Shown here one piece after another: positions 32,228 to 44,615 of a stretch of 64,000 nucleotides of DNA; position 1 is the first letter of the stretch; the number at the start of each line of letters is the position of its first letter. Both the position numbers and the translations under genes were made by a program. The notes below the pieces were generated by a model, which had not been told where the DNA came from, ran no database searches, and saw only the letters and a list, made by a program, of their open reading frames with translations. The stretch is from Blasia pusilla (Eukaryota; Marchantiophyta; Marchantiopsida; Blasiales), in NCBI GenBank assembly GCA_050084515.1, contig CM114271.1:11284001-11348000 (forward strand). Reading direction: 5' to 3'.

Positions 32228-33105
32228 GTGTTTCATGCATTTATGGTCGCGACTAAGGAAACCAAAACTAAGCATGGAACCCAGACTTAAGAGAATTCGA
32301 GTCTTGGAAGGAGACATGGCCAAGGGGTGAGAACCGGATTTGGGACACGACTAGCGTTTGGAATTTCTAACTATACTTTTGACCATAAATTTTAGCCCCA
32401 AGATGCATTTGGGACAAGAAAGATAGTGTTGGAAAGCTTCAACGACATTAGTTCCAACGCACTAAATATCTTGGAAAACGCTCAAGCAAAAGCCGAGATA
32501 TGGGCAAAAATCAAATGTACGGGGAGTCGAGTTGAGGGCCAAAAAGAGAGGCACAGGTGCTCCTTCCCAAAGGTAGAGGGATCACAGGAATCCCCATAAG
32601 TACTAGTAAGGGAGAAGGTCTCCAAGGATGCTTGGAACTTGAATCCCACTTTGGGCGCGGCGGATCGACTCAAGGGCACGGAATGGATTGGGAGTTTTGG
32701 CGTTGGGATTCGAAACCCGAACCAAGTCTAATAGAGTGGATTTTGGAGGTCCCGCTTGGATTCCAACTTGCGACTCATATTTTTGAGTCTTGATTGGGGG
32801 CTCATGCAAGGTCCATTAGACAGTTGGGACCGCCAAGCGCATAAACATCGTTTTAGGTGCCTGGACTAATCGGAAAGATTGCCCCAAGTCTCGGAAGACT
32901 TGCTCGTGTTGAGAACTTTGGAATGAGGGAAGGTTGAGCTTGATGAGGTGCCGAGTTGAGGATTTGGTGGGTTGGAAGGCCGCTTGACCCAAACCAAATT
33001 AACGTGAGTGCATTTGGATGCAAGTTGGCGATGAGAGCATGTCCTACTGAACGCACGCTTTCGCAACACTAAGATTGACGTTCAAGGGGAGTAGGCCCAT
33101 GACAT
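32228..33105 (+). mobile_element. LTR fragment, 5'-truncated
   Basis: Starts at GTTTCATGCATTTATGG, which is about 135 bases into the next LTR, and ends at GATTGACGTTCAAGG...GACATA. Same family as the solo LTR at 18844-19845 (opposite orientation). Confidence 0.8.
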
Positions 33106-33109
33106 AGGG

Positions 33110-34125
33110 TGTTACGACCCTCATAAGCAAACAAGTGCCAAGCATAACATCCAAACTCTAGGAGGCTCATGCTAGGATGGTTTGCCCATTGGAGTGGTAT
33201 CTTGGAAGAGACGCAAGAGACACAAGAGATGAGACGCAAAAAGGGTTGAGCGTTTCATGCATTTGTGGTCGCAACTAGGAAACCTCGACCAAATGTGAAC
33301 CAAGACTTGAGAGGAGTCGAGTTTAGGAAAGTTGGTTGCCAAAGAGGTAAGAAATGGATATGGAATGTGAGTAGCATTTGGGTTTTTGATCATATATTGG
33401 ATCATAATTTTTAGTTCCAAAATGTGTTTGGGAAAAGTAAGGTGGAATTGGAAAGCTTATGCAAAGCCACTTGCAATACATCAAAGATCTCAGCAAATGC
33501 ATAAGCAAAGGCCGAGAACTTGGCAAAAAAGATTGTATAGGGAGTTGGGTTGAGGACCAGAAAAAGGGGTCCGAACATCTCTTCCCTAAAGGTAGGGGGA
33601 AGGCGAAGATCCCCAAAAGTACTAGTAAGGGGGAAGGTCTCCAAGAGTGCTTGGGACTCAAACCCCACTTTGGGATGCCGTGGGGCCATCCAAGGGCACA
33701 GAGTGAATTGATATTTTTGGCGTTGGGATTCGAAACCCAAACTAAGTCCAATAGAGTGGATTTCGGAGGTCCCTATTGGATTCCAATCCATGACTCATTT
33801 AGTTGGGTCTTGGTTTGGGGGCTCATGCGAGGTCCATTCAACATTTAGGATCACAAGCGCACGAACGTTGTTTTAGGTGCCTCGACTAACCAGAAAGTTT
33901 GTCCCAAGTCTCAAAAGACTTTCCCATTGTTGGGAAGCTAAGAGTGAAAGAAGGTTGAGCTTGATGACGTGCCGAGTTGAGAACAAGGTTTGGAAGGACG
34001 ATTGACCTAGACTAGGCTAATATGAGTATGTTTGGGTGCATATCGGCAATGAGAGCGTGTCCTACGGAACCTACGCTTCCGCAACTCTGAAGATTGACAT
34101 TCAAGAGGAGTAGATACACAACACA
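33110..34125 (+). mobile_element. LTR of the TGTCGCGACC family
   Basis: Starts TGTTACGACCCTCATAAGC, ends near GATACACAACACA. About 1.0 kb, lying directly behind the truncated LTR with only a few bases between them, so two LTRs stand in tandem without an internal region. Confidence 0.8.
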
Positions 34126-37100
34126 AGGGCAATATAGGAACTATAGTTTTTCACTCTTCAGAGACATAGTGATATGGCCTTGCAAGAGCGGCTTGTCCGA
34201 CCACAGTCCGCACTAAGCCGACGTAGGCGATTACTGCAAACCAAGATGCGTTAGCACGGGACAATTCCACTTGCATCCATTTTTATGTGGCTTTGGTATC
34301 CACTTCAAAATTACTAATTTTTGCTGATTTTTTGTCAAAAAACTTATTTCAATATTGAGGCACTACAATCACACTCGGCTTGTTGTAGTTAGACATTGAC
34401 TTGTTATCAAAACACATGAAGTTTTTCCCCTGCCACACCAAGTCCTTTAGTCATGGTATTCAACTCAACAACTCCCCATTTGCTCATGGGCCAGAAATAT
34501 GTGTCCCCAATTTTGTCCGAATGCAGGAATTAAAGCAACCAGACGAACCTAGATTCTAAGGTACGAACGATTGCAGGGAATGGACCGACCGCCCTTCAAC
34601 ATTGAAGAGATGCAATAGCTGACGAAGTCCGTTACAACATTACAGTGTACAACTATTTGAAGCTAAGAATGAGTAGTACTAGAACCCAGAGGTTCATTTG
34701 AAGGAGGGAATGCGATCCCTTGAAACCTAAAATTTCAAAACTACTTTAGCTGGCAGTGTGTTCGGACAGTGTTCCACAACACAACGTATGAAGTGTGGCA
34801 GCATAAGTTTCAAGAGCCAACACAATATACAACTTGTAGCAATAGAAGATTTAGGAGCTGAATGACTCAAGTTCATGAAATATTTCATGGAAAGGTATAG
34901 AGACATGGTAGAGAATTGAAAAAAAGGACAACTTCCTATGCTGTGTCGCGAACTACCCTAAACGCCCTTACCGCTACGGATATGTTATCAGAATGTTGGT
35001 ATGTAGAATGCTTGTCTTCAAAATAAGGAGTGGTAGCCCCACCATATACTATCACAAAGCAAACCCAACAACACCGAATCTAAATCGAACCAATGAGCAA
35101 TCCAAACTTTTCTAGTCGACGCATATCTATGTGAAGTGGATGAGGGTGCCTACTTGATAGTGAAAAATGGTAATTGATTATTTTAGGTGCAAGTAAGCAG
35201 TGGTAGATGAGCAGAGAGATAGCTCTCTTCACAAAGATTGCATGCAAAAACAAAGGGAGTTAAAATTTGACGAGAAGAGAGGAAGCGACGAAGAGAGCCC
35301 GTGTAAGTGCACTTAGAAGAATAGGGGATCGATGACACCTTTATAGGAGGAGATCACCGTAAAATCAAAACAAAAAGAATGGAACCTCCATACTCTCGAC
35401 ATGTAGCAACCTTTGCGAGTTCAACACTCATGTATCTGCCAATTTCTAAGTAGTCGTAAGAGTGACCGTGAAGACAAGCATGACCACAAAGCTGCACCAC
35501 GAAAGAAGGAAAAGCGGAGGGAGGTCGGAGAGAGCAGAAAATGTATTACTCGACTCCTACACAGTCGTGTGGCCGACAACAAGCATAAGAACAAACACAA
35601 AGCTGCAACGGGTACAAAAGAAAAATCGAGGGAGATGAGGGAGAGCGGAAAAATATATACGGTACTGATATTCATGATGTAGATTCTCCATATGATGTCA
35701 TCTCTGTTTGAAACTATAATCTTGTTGCCATTAATTTAAGCCACATGGACGAGCTACGCCCAAATGCAACTTGGGTTGATCTTCATCAACCTTGAAGAGA
35801 CAGAAAAGGAAAAAATAGCCACGACATTCACCGTACTCATCGAAGAAACTCGAGAAACAATTTCCCCGCAGACAAAATAGAGCAATGGCGCATATCCCTG
35901 CCCTAAACAAGAAAAAACGGATTTTTTCATAAGCCATCAATGTGAATGGATAAGATTACCCCAAAATTGTCCCAAACGTGCCTAAACTGGATATTGCTTG
36001 AATAGTGCCTTACAAACTAGTGTTGTTAATCAGACTCATCAAACAAGACACATTATCACACATGACTTGGTGACACATGGATACCCTGCCCTCCTTCTGC
36101 ATATCGACCTGACGTGTTGCTACTGGAAATCGGTGTTGCGGAATCCTATTAGCAGGGGCCGCAACTACATTTGGAGATTAGTGACTCATTTGAGAGTTGT
36201 TAAAATTGACTCTGGTTTATTAAGGAGGGACCTGATCAAGGTCTCTCTTAATGGCACCTTACTATAAAATTATATGAAAAACTTCTCCCAATAATTGAAA
36301 TGTTTTCACCCATTGTGTGGCTTCTCCTTGTAGGGAGGAAGTTTTCATCGAAAATTGGTACATTTAGGGTCTATACAGAAGAGAACGAAAATTTTTAAAA
36401 TTTTCCTGATTCAGTCGGCTACTTGATACAAATGCCAAAAAGAGCATGTGTATTCCGTCTGTTTTCGGCGGTAACTGAGTCTTGAATTTTAAAATTTCTC
36501 CGGCTAGTTTATTCAACACATAACCCCGTTTTCCCCGGCCTTGTACTTCCGACAGGTTCCCATGTAAATTTTTTTAAAGTGTGGATTTGTACGATTTTAT
36601 AATGGGAAGTGTTCATGACATGTGTACATGAGCGGAAGGGTTTGTGTACATGACACGTAGTCTGCCTACATGATATGACATGACATGTAAACACCTTGGG
36701 AAATGAAACTTGTGCTCAACTTTTATCCCGGTGACCGATGATTCACATGGTGCAGGCTGGCGATACATTTTGCCTCCCGTGCCCAGGTCCGTCCTCTTGC
36801 CGTCCTGGTCTCCTTCGTTCGCCTCCGCTGCTTTGCAGCAAGCAGGCCGCAATTTGCTTCGCCCCTTTGACGTCACTCTCCACACTTCACAGGGATAAAT
36901 GACAAAGTCCACGTAAGTGAGCTATCATGTAGTCCCTGCGCTAGAGATCTCAACAGAGCTTCCCGATACCTTTTGTTGCGTCATTCATCAGACCAGGTTT
37001 TGGAGCCTGGAAACGGGACAAGTAACGGAGGAGAATTGAACTTGGTAGCGTGACGGAAAGATGCTGCTTTCTCTTCGCTGACGATGCGAACAAGGCTGGC

Positions 37101-37151
37101 GCGAGCGGGGGCCAATTCTGCTGTGTGTGGCTGATTCAGTGGGAAAACGTC
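34126..37151. other. Intergenic region upstream of the sulfotransferase gene
   Basis: No convincing gene. A ~110-base tandem duplication occurs at 35450-35670 (CAAAGCTGCAMC and GAGGGAGRTSRGRGAGAG blocks twice). From about 36720 the sequence is GC-richer and may hold the promoter and 5' UTR of the downstream gene; I see no clear TATA box. Short open frames on both strands here show no motifs. Confidence 0.5.
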
Positions 37152-40100
37152 ATGGAAGCACTACCGCTCGTCGCTCGCTGTAAGTGCAACTCTGGCCCGT
37201 TGCTGCTGCTAACTGTATGTTCTGGTGATGTTGATGATGAACTGCTTGTTGAGAAGGAATTTGTGTAAATCATATTACTGGCAGATCGATTCGCTAGTAT
37301 TGTGTGAATGTCAACAACTCCGATTCCTCGCGCCAGTCGTTGTTGGAAAGCCGCGTTGTTATTAGTCACCCGTCACCTTTTCTCCTCCGCCTTCAATCTC
37401 GTCACCGCGGAATTCCGATTAGGATTATCAGCGATGGAAAGCGGCACTGTCCTGTTTTACTAAACGTTGGAGGAGGCGACTTACCTGTATTTGTGCTTGA
37501 TGGTACAGTTTTGTTCTTGTTGCTCTTACCTCCGATCTATGCCATCCCGGAGCAGCAGGAGATGCGCTGCGAACATATAGTCCGATCCTGGTCGGAGACA
37601 GAGCTCACAAAATCTGTTCCTCAGGACTATGAGAAATTGAGGCTTCGGGATCTTCTTTTTTTTCTCCACATCCCTCGAACTGGCGGACGAACGTATCACC
37701 AATGGTGAGGCTTCGTTTTGCACTACCTTTTTGATACTTGGAGGAGCCTCCGCGAATAAATTGTGAGAGAATTTCACCGTTAACTCTCCTTGAGCTGATT
37801 ACTCTAAGTGTGGTATTTCTTCGACGTTTTCACTGAAATCATCTCGCAATAGTTGCTCGTAGACTGTTCGCTTTCAAGAATTTGGAAATTTCGGTATTTA
37901 CTGTTCACTAAATTGCTCATTGGGACTGCGGAAATATGCCAGCGTCTAAACACGCGGAGCCGAGTCATGGCTGCGTTTCAATCATTCAACAATTGCCACA
38001 ACCTTATAGTCAGCTTACGATAACCTTATAATCTTGCTGTTCATTTCTTCGTAGAGTTTTGATGAACTCTACTTTTTGTGTAGTTAGTTCTTCAAATTTT
38101 GACTACTCATCATTCGTTTCTTATATTGCAAGTACTGCATGTTCTAGAGTTTTGGTCGCGTAGGAGATTTTTTTTTCCATCAAAGCTGCGGTACAGTTTG
38201 CGAGCTCAGCAAATTTGTCATTTGTATGTTGACGGAGGATCTGTTCAATCGTAAATGTGCAACACAGGAGCTTTTGTGGGATCAATATCATTGAATCCTG
38301 CTGGCTAACCAATCTTTAGATATGGTTGAGATAGAGTGCGTTGTTTCTATAGATTTTTCGCTTAGTCGGTGATTTGAAAGCTTTATAGTTAATTTTTCGG
38401 TCTCTTACCGATTGACAGCGTTTTAAAGATCTTCAACCTATTTCAGATTCGCGCTTTGTATCTTTTCATCTTATCCTACCAGAGATACCTGGCAGGATGT
38501 GTCTTCGTTCATATGGAAGTTTTTGGTTCTGCCAACTAGTGCGCTTACCCCCATTCAACTTGATCACCCTTCTCTTATCCTTGATCTAATTCTAATAAAT
38601 TTTCCATGATGTGTTCAATTTGCAGTTTCCTGAAACATCTGTTCGGCTCAGATGAGAGATGTCCAAGGTCTTACGACAAACTGAGAATTGACACCAGGTC
38701 TGTTCAAACATTCTGTTTTGGCCAGATCTTTTGTGTTGGTCAAAACCTTATGCCTGCTGTAGTAAAGTGATGGACTTAATTCTTCCTGGGTCCTATATGA
38801 TTTTTCAAATCAGTCTCATACCCAACAAAGTCCAGAGATTTCTGTCGTTTATCCATTCAAATTGTCAAATTAATCTCATACCAAACAAAGTCCAAAGAGT
38901 TCTGCTGTTTATCCATTCAAATCTGTGGACATATTTTGCAGGGTTGTCACATTTTGTGCACAACTTTATTTGCATTGGAAGTTGCTCTTTTATGTTACTT
39001 GTAGACAGCTTAGACTTTGAGTGAATGCTTTGGACTTCTAGGATGCTTGAATGTGTGCCAAAGTTGTGATCTGTATTGGTTTTTAGTTGAATTTTGGTGT
39101 ATTTTTGTAAATTTTGAATGACAAGCCTTGAAGTGGTTGATGCAGGCAACCAGGGTGCCGACTTATTTCAACACATGATGACTTCAGCGTTTTACGAATG
39201 TTTCCAGATAACATAGCATCTGTAGTAACAAACCTGCGCAATCCTCTTGATCGTGTTCTTAGCTCTTACGAGTTTTCGGTTGAGGTTGCTTCACGCTTCC
39301 TAAGACATTATAAGACCGGAACCACAGTCCGCACAGGCAAGCCAAGAACTGGTCCCCGGCAAATGAGCACTCTTGATATCTGGCCTTGGAAGTATCTAGT
39401 GCCAATGATGCAGAAGGACATTTTTGCACGTGTAAGCTTCTTTCTATACTTTTTGGGAAATCCAATGTACAGTGGATATGTGTCTCCCTTCAATTGCGAG
39501 GTCCCTAATCACAAATAGGCAAGGAGAGGTCTGAGGTATATTTCTTTTCCTTCCAGCCAGCTAGATCATCTAACAAAATTGGTGAAGCTGGCTGTGTAGT
39601 GAAGGTCATGTATGCATGGTTTGGTGGTGGAGGCAGGTCTGGTAATTATCATTAAAGCATAGGATAAGGAGTGCACAAGATATTGATGTGAAGTTTGTGT
39701 CGTGACAGCGTGATGCAAGAGAGGCTGGATTATTGAAGTCTTTATTGGAAGTTCCTTTCAACCATTCCTATGACGTTGAGTCAATTGTGATGCCATTTCA
39801 AGAATTCATTGACCATCCCTTGGCACACGAGCTTGTGCATAATGGCGCAACATTTCAGGTGAGCAGATAATTTTGGAACATATTTGTACATCATAATCCT
39901 TTGCTAAAAAATGTTCCCAGCTTTTTGATAGAATTCACTACTATGGCTGTCTAGCTTTAATTGCATGATCCAAGTGGGAAAACAATTTTTTTGATATTTT
40001 TGAAAATTGAATAAATGGATTTCTTCCTTAAGTCTGTCTTTTATTTGATGAGGAGCGTTGACCTTAGATTGCAGGACTCACAAACAACTCCTACATTGAG

Positions 40101-43100
40101 GTGGCAAAAGAGATACGTTCTTGTGTGGTGAAGTATAAGCACCTTGGTCAATATGTGCTCAGCGTAGCCAAGGTTCTCTTTCCACCTTCCCAAGTCAAAC
40201 CTGTGAATGTGGTTGGAACAGGTCATTCATGTCTATTATTGCCCTTAAGTATTTTTCCACTGAACAAATCATTGTGTTTGAGTCTCTCCGTGGCTTCAAG
40301 TTCTTCTTAGAGCAGTTTGTAAGAAAGCCAAATTTTATTCTAGTCCTTTCAATGGATATGGACATGGAAATTTCAACTTGTTAACTCACCTTAGAAGTTT
40401 CTTGACAATGTCGAGAAAATGCTCAATGATTTCGTCCAATGTTGTTGACACGTGAGTTGAGGTACACATGGCTAGAGGTCAAGCGAAGGGCCATGATTAA
40501 GTTCGTGAATATATAGAACTGTGCTGAAGTATAGCGTAACCTACCTGACTGGATATGAGACATTGCAGTCAGGATCTATCTTTAGTTGGAGTGAAACAAC
40601 TCCTTTACCAATAATTTCTCTAGAACCAGGTTGTTGATCAGACTTTGAGTGGTTAGATTATAGTTGTGAAACTAACTACATTTACCAATTTATGATGGAA
40701 ATATATGCACTATGCAGAGAAGGTTGGATATTATGCTCTATGTTGGGCTTACGGAGAATCAAGAAGAGTCAGTAACCTTCTTTGCAAATGTTCTTCGAGG
40801 TCAAATTCCAATGGAGCGCAGAATCAAAGACCCAGAAAAGTCACAACCAGAAGGTCAAATTAAATGCCTACAAACTGGTGTAGTACTTGTTTTTACTTGT
40901 TCTTGGATAAAAGATCACAAAGGCTCTTTTTCATGAATTCTTTGGTGCAGGAATTCAACTCTCCAAAGCGAATTTTGATTGATAAATGGGGAATTGATTC
41001 CAGAGTCAAAGTTAACTGTGTAGCATGTGAAATGGTTCTTATGTGCTCATGTATCAAATTGTTGTGTTCCTGCAATAGGTCATCCGGTATCTATCTCAAA
41101 GAAAAGGTCTTATGAAGTGAAAGAGAATCTATTGATGGATCATCAACTTACAGAATTGAATAGGACATCTGAAACGAAGGATCAGGTTTGGAACTCAGAT
41201 TGACATGGTTTTCTTACTACCGTGAAATTTTCTAGTTGACTGTAATTCAATGGTCTTGGAAGAGAAGAAGAAAAGTTACCTGTGTTGGAAGAGCAAATTA
41301 AAGATCACTTTTCTCAAAAGGTTATCTTGAAATGATATGCAAAGTAATAGAGCCTGGTAAAAGGCTGACTGAGAGGATTGGGTAAAGTCTGGAGATCCGT
41401 AACATCAGAGACTATTGGATTTCATCACCAGTAGGTGTATCCAGAGCGTCATATGGCTTTATTTTATGTAGATGGAGTACCTACTTTGGTTTGGTGTCAG
41501 ATCGTTTCTAATTATAAATTAGACAAACAGGACTTCAAATCCCGTAGAGGCTAGTCAAGGGCCTTGAGATCTGTGTTGAAATGACTGACTTGTCTAGAGC
41601 AATTACTCATTATGGAAAATGGAAATCTTAAGCTTAGGATCAACAAGACCAAAGCCATTGTAGCAGTAGCTATCATTCAATTTACTCCATGTGAGCAGAA
41701 TTTTGTGAGTAGCATTTCGAAGTCAGATTAGTTGCTTTGATTTAAGAGTGCTTGAAGCTAGGTATGCAAGTTGTGTATCTTGTTCATAGGCTAAAGGTCG
41801 TAGGTTGATGGACAATATGCTAATCTCTTCAACCTATAACCCTTTGTCTAGGTGTCATGTTTGTACTTCTTGTTGTAATTATAAGAAGGGCAAAAAGTGG
41901 GAGCTTCCACCAAGTGAATCTGAAAAATGATGTTTCGCTAGGCTTGGATAATAGTCCAGTCAGGAGGCACTTTGTCTAGATGGTATGTTGATACTTGAGG
42001 TTTTAGTTCTAAGAAAGGCAAAGGGTGGGTGCTTACACTAATTGAATCCGCCATGTGAGGAGTCACTTCTGTGCAGCAGATGCTGTCTCATTATTTTAGT
42101 GAGAGTATATTACAAGAATCTGTACATGTGAAGAATTACAAGATCTTGCAATCTAATGATAGTGGTTGATAGGTCTACCAATAGTAGATTAGCCTATATG
42201 TAGATAGGTAGTTCTAGTTATCTGTTCAGTATATTTACACTCAATTACAAAAATTTTCATGATAACTAGATTATTTTTGGCAGGATGTGATCGATGATTT
42301 GTTGGACTCCTATGAAACCTGTGTGTCGGACTTGCGCTTCACTCAAGAAAGCCGCCGGGTGGTATCACTGGAGCTCATTGCGCCAATCAATTTCACGAGA
42401 AAGGTGTGGCTAAAATTAGCTAGTGGGTGAATCAATGTTGGACAAGAGAACTTTTCCAATTCGGATGTTTCTGAGACAGAGTTGGATGGCAGCAAGTCCT
42501 ATCCTCCTGTTTGTCCACACGGCCAATCAGATTAAGGCAGCAGGGGTCGTGAGTTTGTTAGTTTTGTTTCTAGGTATGTTCAGGTTGGTATGAGGTTCTT
42601 ATCGTGACTGCTTTGGAGCTGAAGGCAAAGTCGGTACCTGCAACTCTTCATTAGTGACGTGAGATCATCTTCTGCCTTGTCTCGTTCTCAGACTCCCAAC
42701 TGGTAAGGTCAGTATGCTGTCAAGAGGGGTGGAAGTCCAAACATTTCAATGTCTACAATGGAATGGCCTTTGATGTTTGAGAGTCCAGTGCTTCATGAGA
42801 TGTACTTTGAAGGGAAGTCTGTTTCTTAAGATCTTGAGATCATGGAATGAAAAAGCATTTTCAGTTTCTATTACGTATGATCAAGTACAGTTATGTGTCC
42901 TCTCATCCATCTTTTGTGGTAAGATAAAGACTCATCATGTTCTGGCTATTTTTTGCAGGAGAGGAAACTCATACCAGAGAGTGTCACAGGACAGGTGGTG
43001 CATCTGAATAGTTTAGATGTAGAACTTTACTCCCATGCACAAATGCTTTTTGCAAAGCAGCAGTATTTGCTCGAGCATGGTCTAAATAAGGTATCTAATG

Positions 43101-43836
43101 TAAATAATCTTTTGGTCTGCCTTTACAGTTTTCTTTATTTTACTCTAAGTAAATGAGGTATCTAATGTAAATAATTTATTGTTATTCTCTTCCTGGAGTT
43201 TTTCACTCCCCAGGATCAATGGACTTCTAAGTCTACTAGAAGTGAAATGCAAACGTGGGCCAAAGAACCTGAACTAATGAACTATGCAGTTGATTAAAGC
43301 TGTTTTATTAGATTTGGTCGCCACCAGCTTATATCAAACTACCCTTGGCAATCTAGAAAGCTTTGACAAGGGACGATGTTCAGCTCTTGTAGATTGGAGG
43401 CAACTCCTAGTTGCAGTGTGGAGGTTACACGCCGGAGACCCAAATAGTAGGACTTTTCAGTTTTCAGATTCAGCTGTAATAAGGTTGATAAGGTTGAAAA
43501 TTGACTGATTCAGTAGGCAAAGAGTCCTTACAGCGTTTGGTAAGAAGTGGAGAAATTCTTCTATGCCTCGAGAAATTGAGTCATTGACTGGGATTATATG
43601 TGATGCAGGAAAGAGACAGCCAGATTTTGGGCAGACAGAATGGAAAACCTCAGGAAGGCGAACTAAACAGTGTGCAACAAAACTCTAGCTTAAATGTGGT
43701 GGTCATTGGAGTTTTGGTGACTTTTTTCGGGCTGGTTATGACTACTCATGTGCTACTTAAGAAGAAATTTCCAAGAGAGCTGACACCGAGCCGCGGACAC
43801 CATTCCCTGTTCATGAAGGTACATGAGAAGGTTTGA
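37152..43836 (+). CDS. TPST: Tyrosylprotein sulfotransferase, 11 exons, apparently intact
   Basis: Transfers sulfate from PAPS to tyrosines of secreted peptides and proteins in the Golgi; plant TPST modifies PSK-, PSY- and RGF-type peptides. Exons: 37152-37179, 37509-37704, 38626-38697, 39146-39431, 39709-39858, 40068-40172, 40718-40853, 41079-41185, 42284-42403, 42959-43090, 43609-43836. All phases agree and give 519 aa (Arabidopsis TPST is about 500). ATG 37152 gives a signal peptide (MEALPLVARFLFLLLLPPIYA) that is created only by splicing exon 1 to 2. LHIPRTGG (residues 62-69) is the PAPS 5'-phosphosulfate loop and NLRNPLDRVLSSYEF (128-142) fits the 3'-phosphate site. LTNNSYIE and YVGLTENQEES are further plant TPST blocks. 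A C-terminal membrane helix (about 473-494) precedes KKK, as in the plant type I enzyme. All introns are GT-AG; exon 6 has a weak donor (GTTCTC). Exon 8 could be spliced differently. Confidence 0.92.
38804..38923. repeat. 60-bp tandem duplication in TPST intron 3
   Basis: CTCATACCMAACAAAGTCC...TTTATCCATTCAAAT occurs twice, 60 bases apart, inside the intron between exons 3 and 4. No effect on the coding sequence. Confidence 0.85.
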
Positions 43837-44442
43837 AAACGTAGTTCGGTTAAAATGAAAAATTCTTGTGTATATTCCCGTTGTCTTTCTTCACATCTAC
43901 AGAGCATGACAGTTGATGTGATGCCAATTTTGCACCGTTGAGAATGGACTGAGGCTACACAAGTCTCAATATCTGTCATCCGGGTTTGGCTGTTTCCTAC
44001 TATACGCCTTGGAGGATGATTAGAGTACTGTTTAGAAATAGGAAAGCCAGTGGATCTAGATAACTTACATTTAAGGTGAGCAGGACAGACTACGATGTTT
44101 GCTTATAGAGGAGGATTCAGGCATTTCCTAATTTGGATTGTTTGAGCCATCTTAAATCTGGCTCAAAACTTTCGAACACATACCGTTCATCAGCTCATAA
44201 CTGGGACCTTGGGTAGGTTAAAACGCCATGGGGACTCGGCTTGGAAATTCTTGAGTGGAGGACAGGTGGAAAGGGTTCAAAGAAACTCTTGCCAGCCAAA
44301 GTAGACCTAAGGATTAGACTAATCGTCGGCCTGCAGTGTGCACTGTGTCCACTAAACTTGGAAAACCTGTCCTGGCGTCGAAGGTCGGGTTTCAGTAGTG
44401 ATGGCTCTTTGTACCTTCTCTCGTTCCATTTGAGATTTTTTT

Positions 44443-44448
44443 AATAAA
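44443..44448 (+). terminator. Candidate poly(A) signal of TPST
   Basis: AATAAA after an oligo-T stretch, about 610 bases past the TPST stop and 170 bases before the 3' end of the convergent ARM gene. It is the clearest such hexamer on this strand here; use is not shown. Confidence 0.4.
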
Positions 44449-44615
44449 CGGAAGGTTATGAACATTTCGAACTGAGCGAGTGCCGTCAAAATTTACCTTT
44501 ACGGGCTGTGGTCTGACATCTAGCAGTTTAAAGAGGCTTCATAGCAGGTTGCGTGTGTGCAGGGGGAAGATTTTCAGCCTGATGACATCCTCTCTTTAAA
44601 ATAGCTGCAGTGTGG

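Noticed and set aside
35405-35680. Plus- and minus-strand frames of 84-89 codons
   Set aside because: They cover a ~110-base tandem duplication of basic, low-complexity text.
36613-36912. 99-codon minus-strand frame upstream of TPST
   Set aside because: No motif; overlaps the presumed promoter/5' UTR; the plus strand is also open there.
40864-41115. Alternative TPST exon
   Set aside because: Contains the acceptor near 40951 but breaks the phase; exon 41079-41185 joins in frame.
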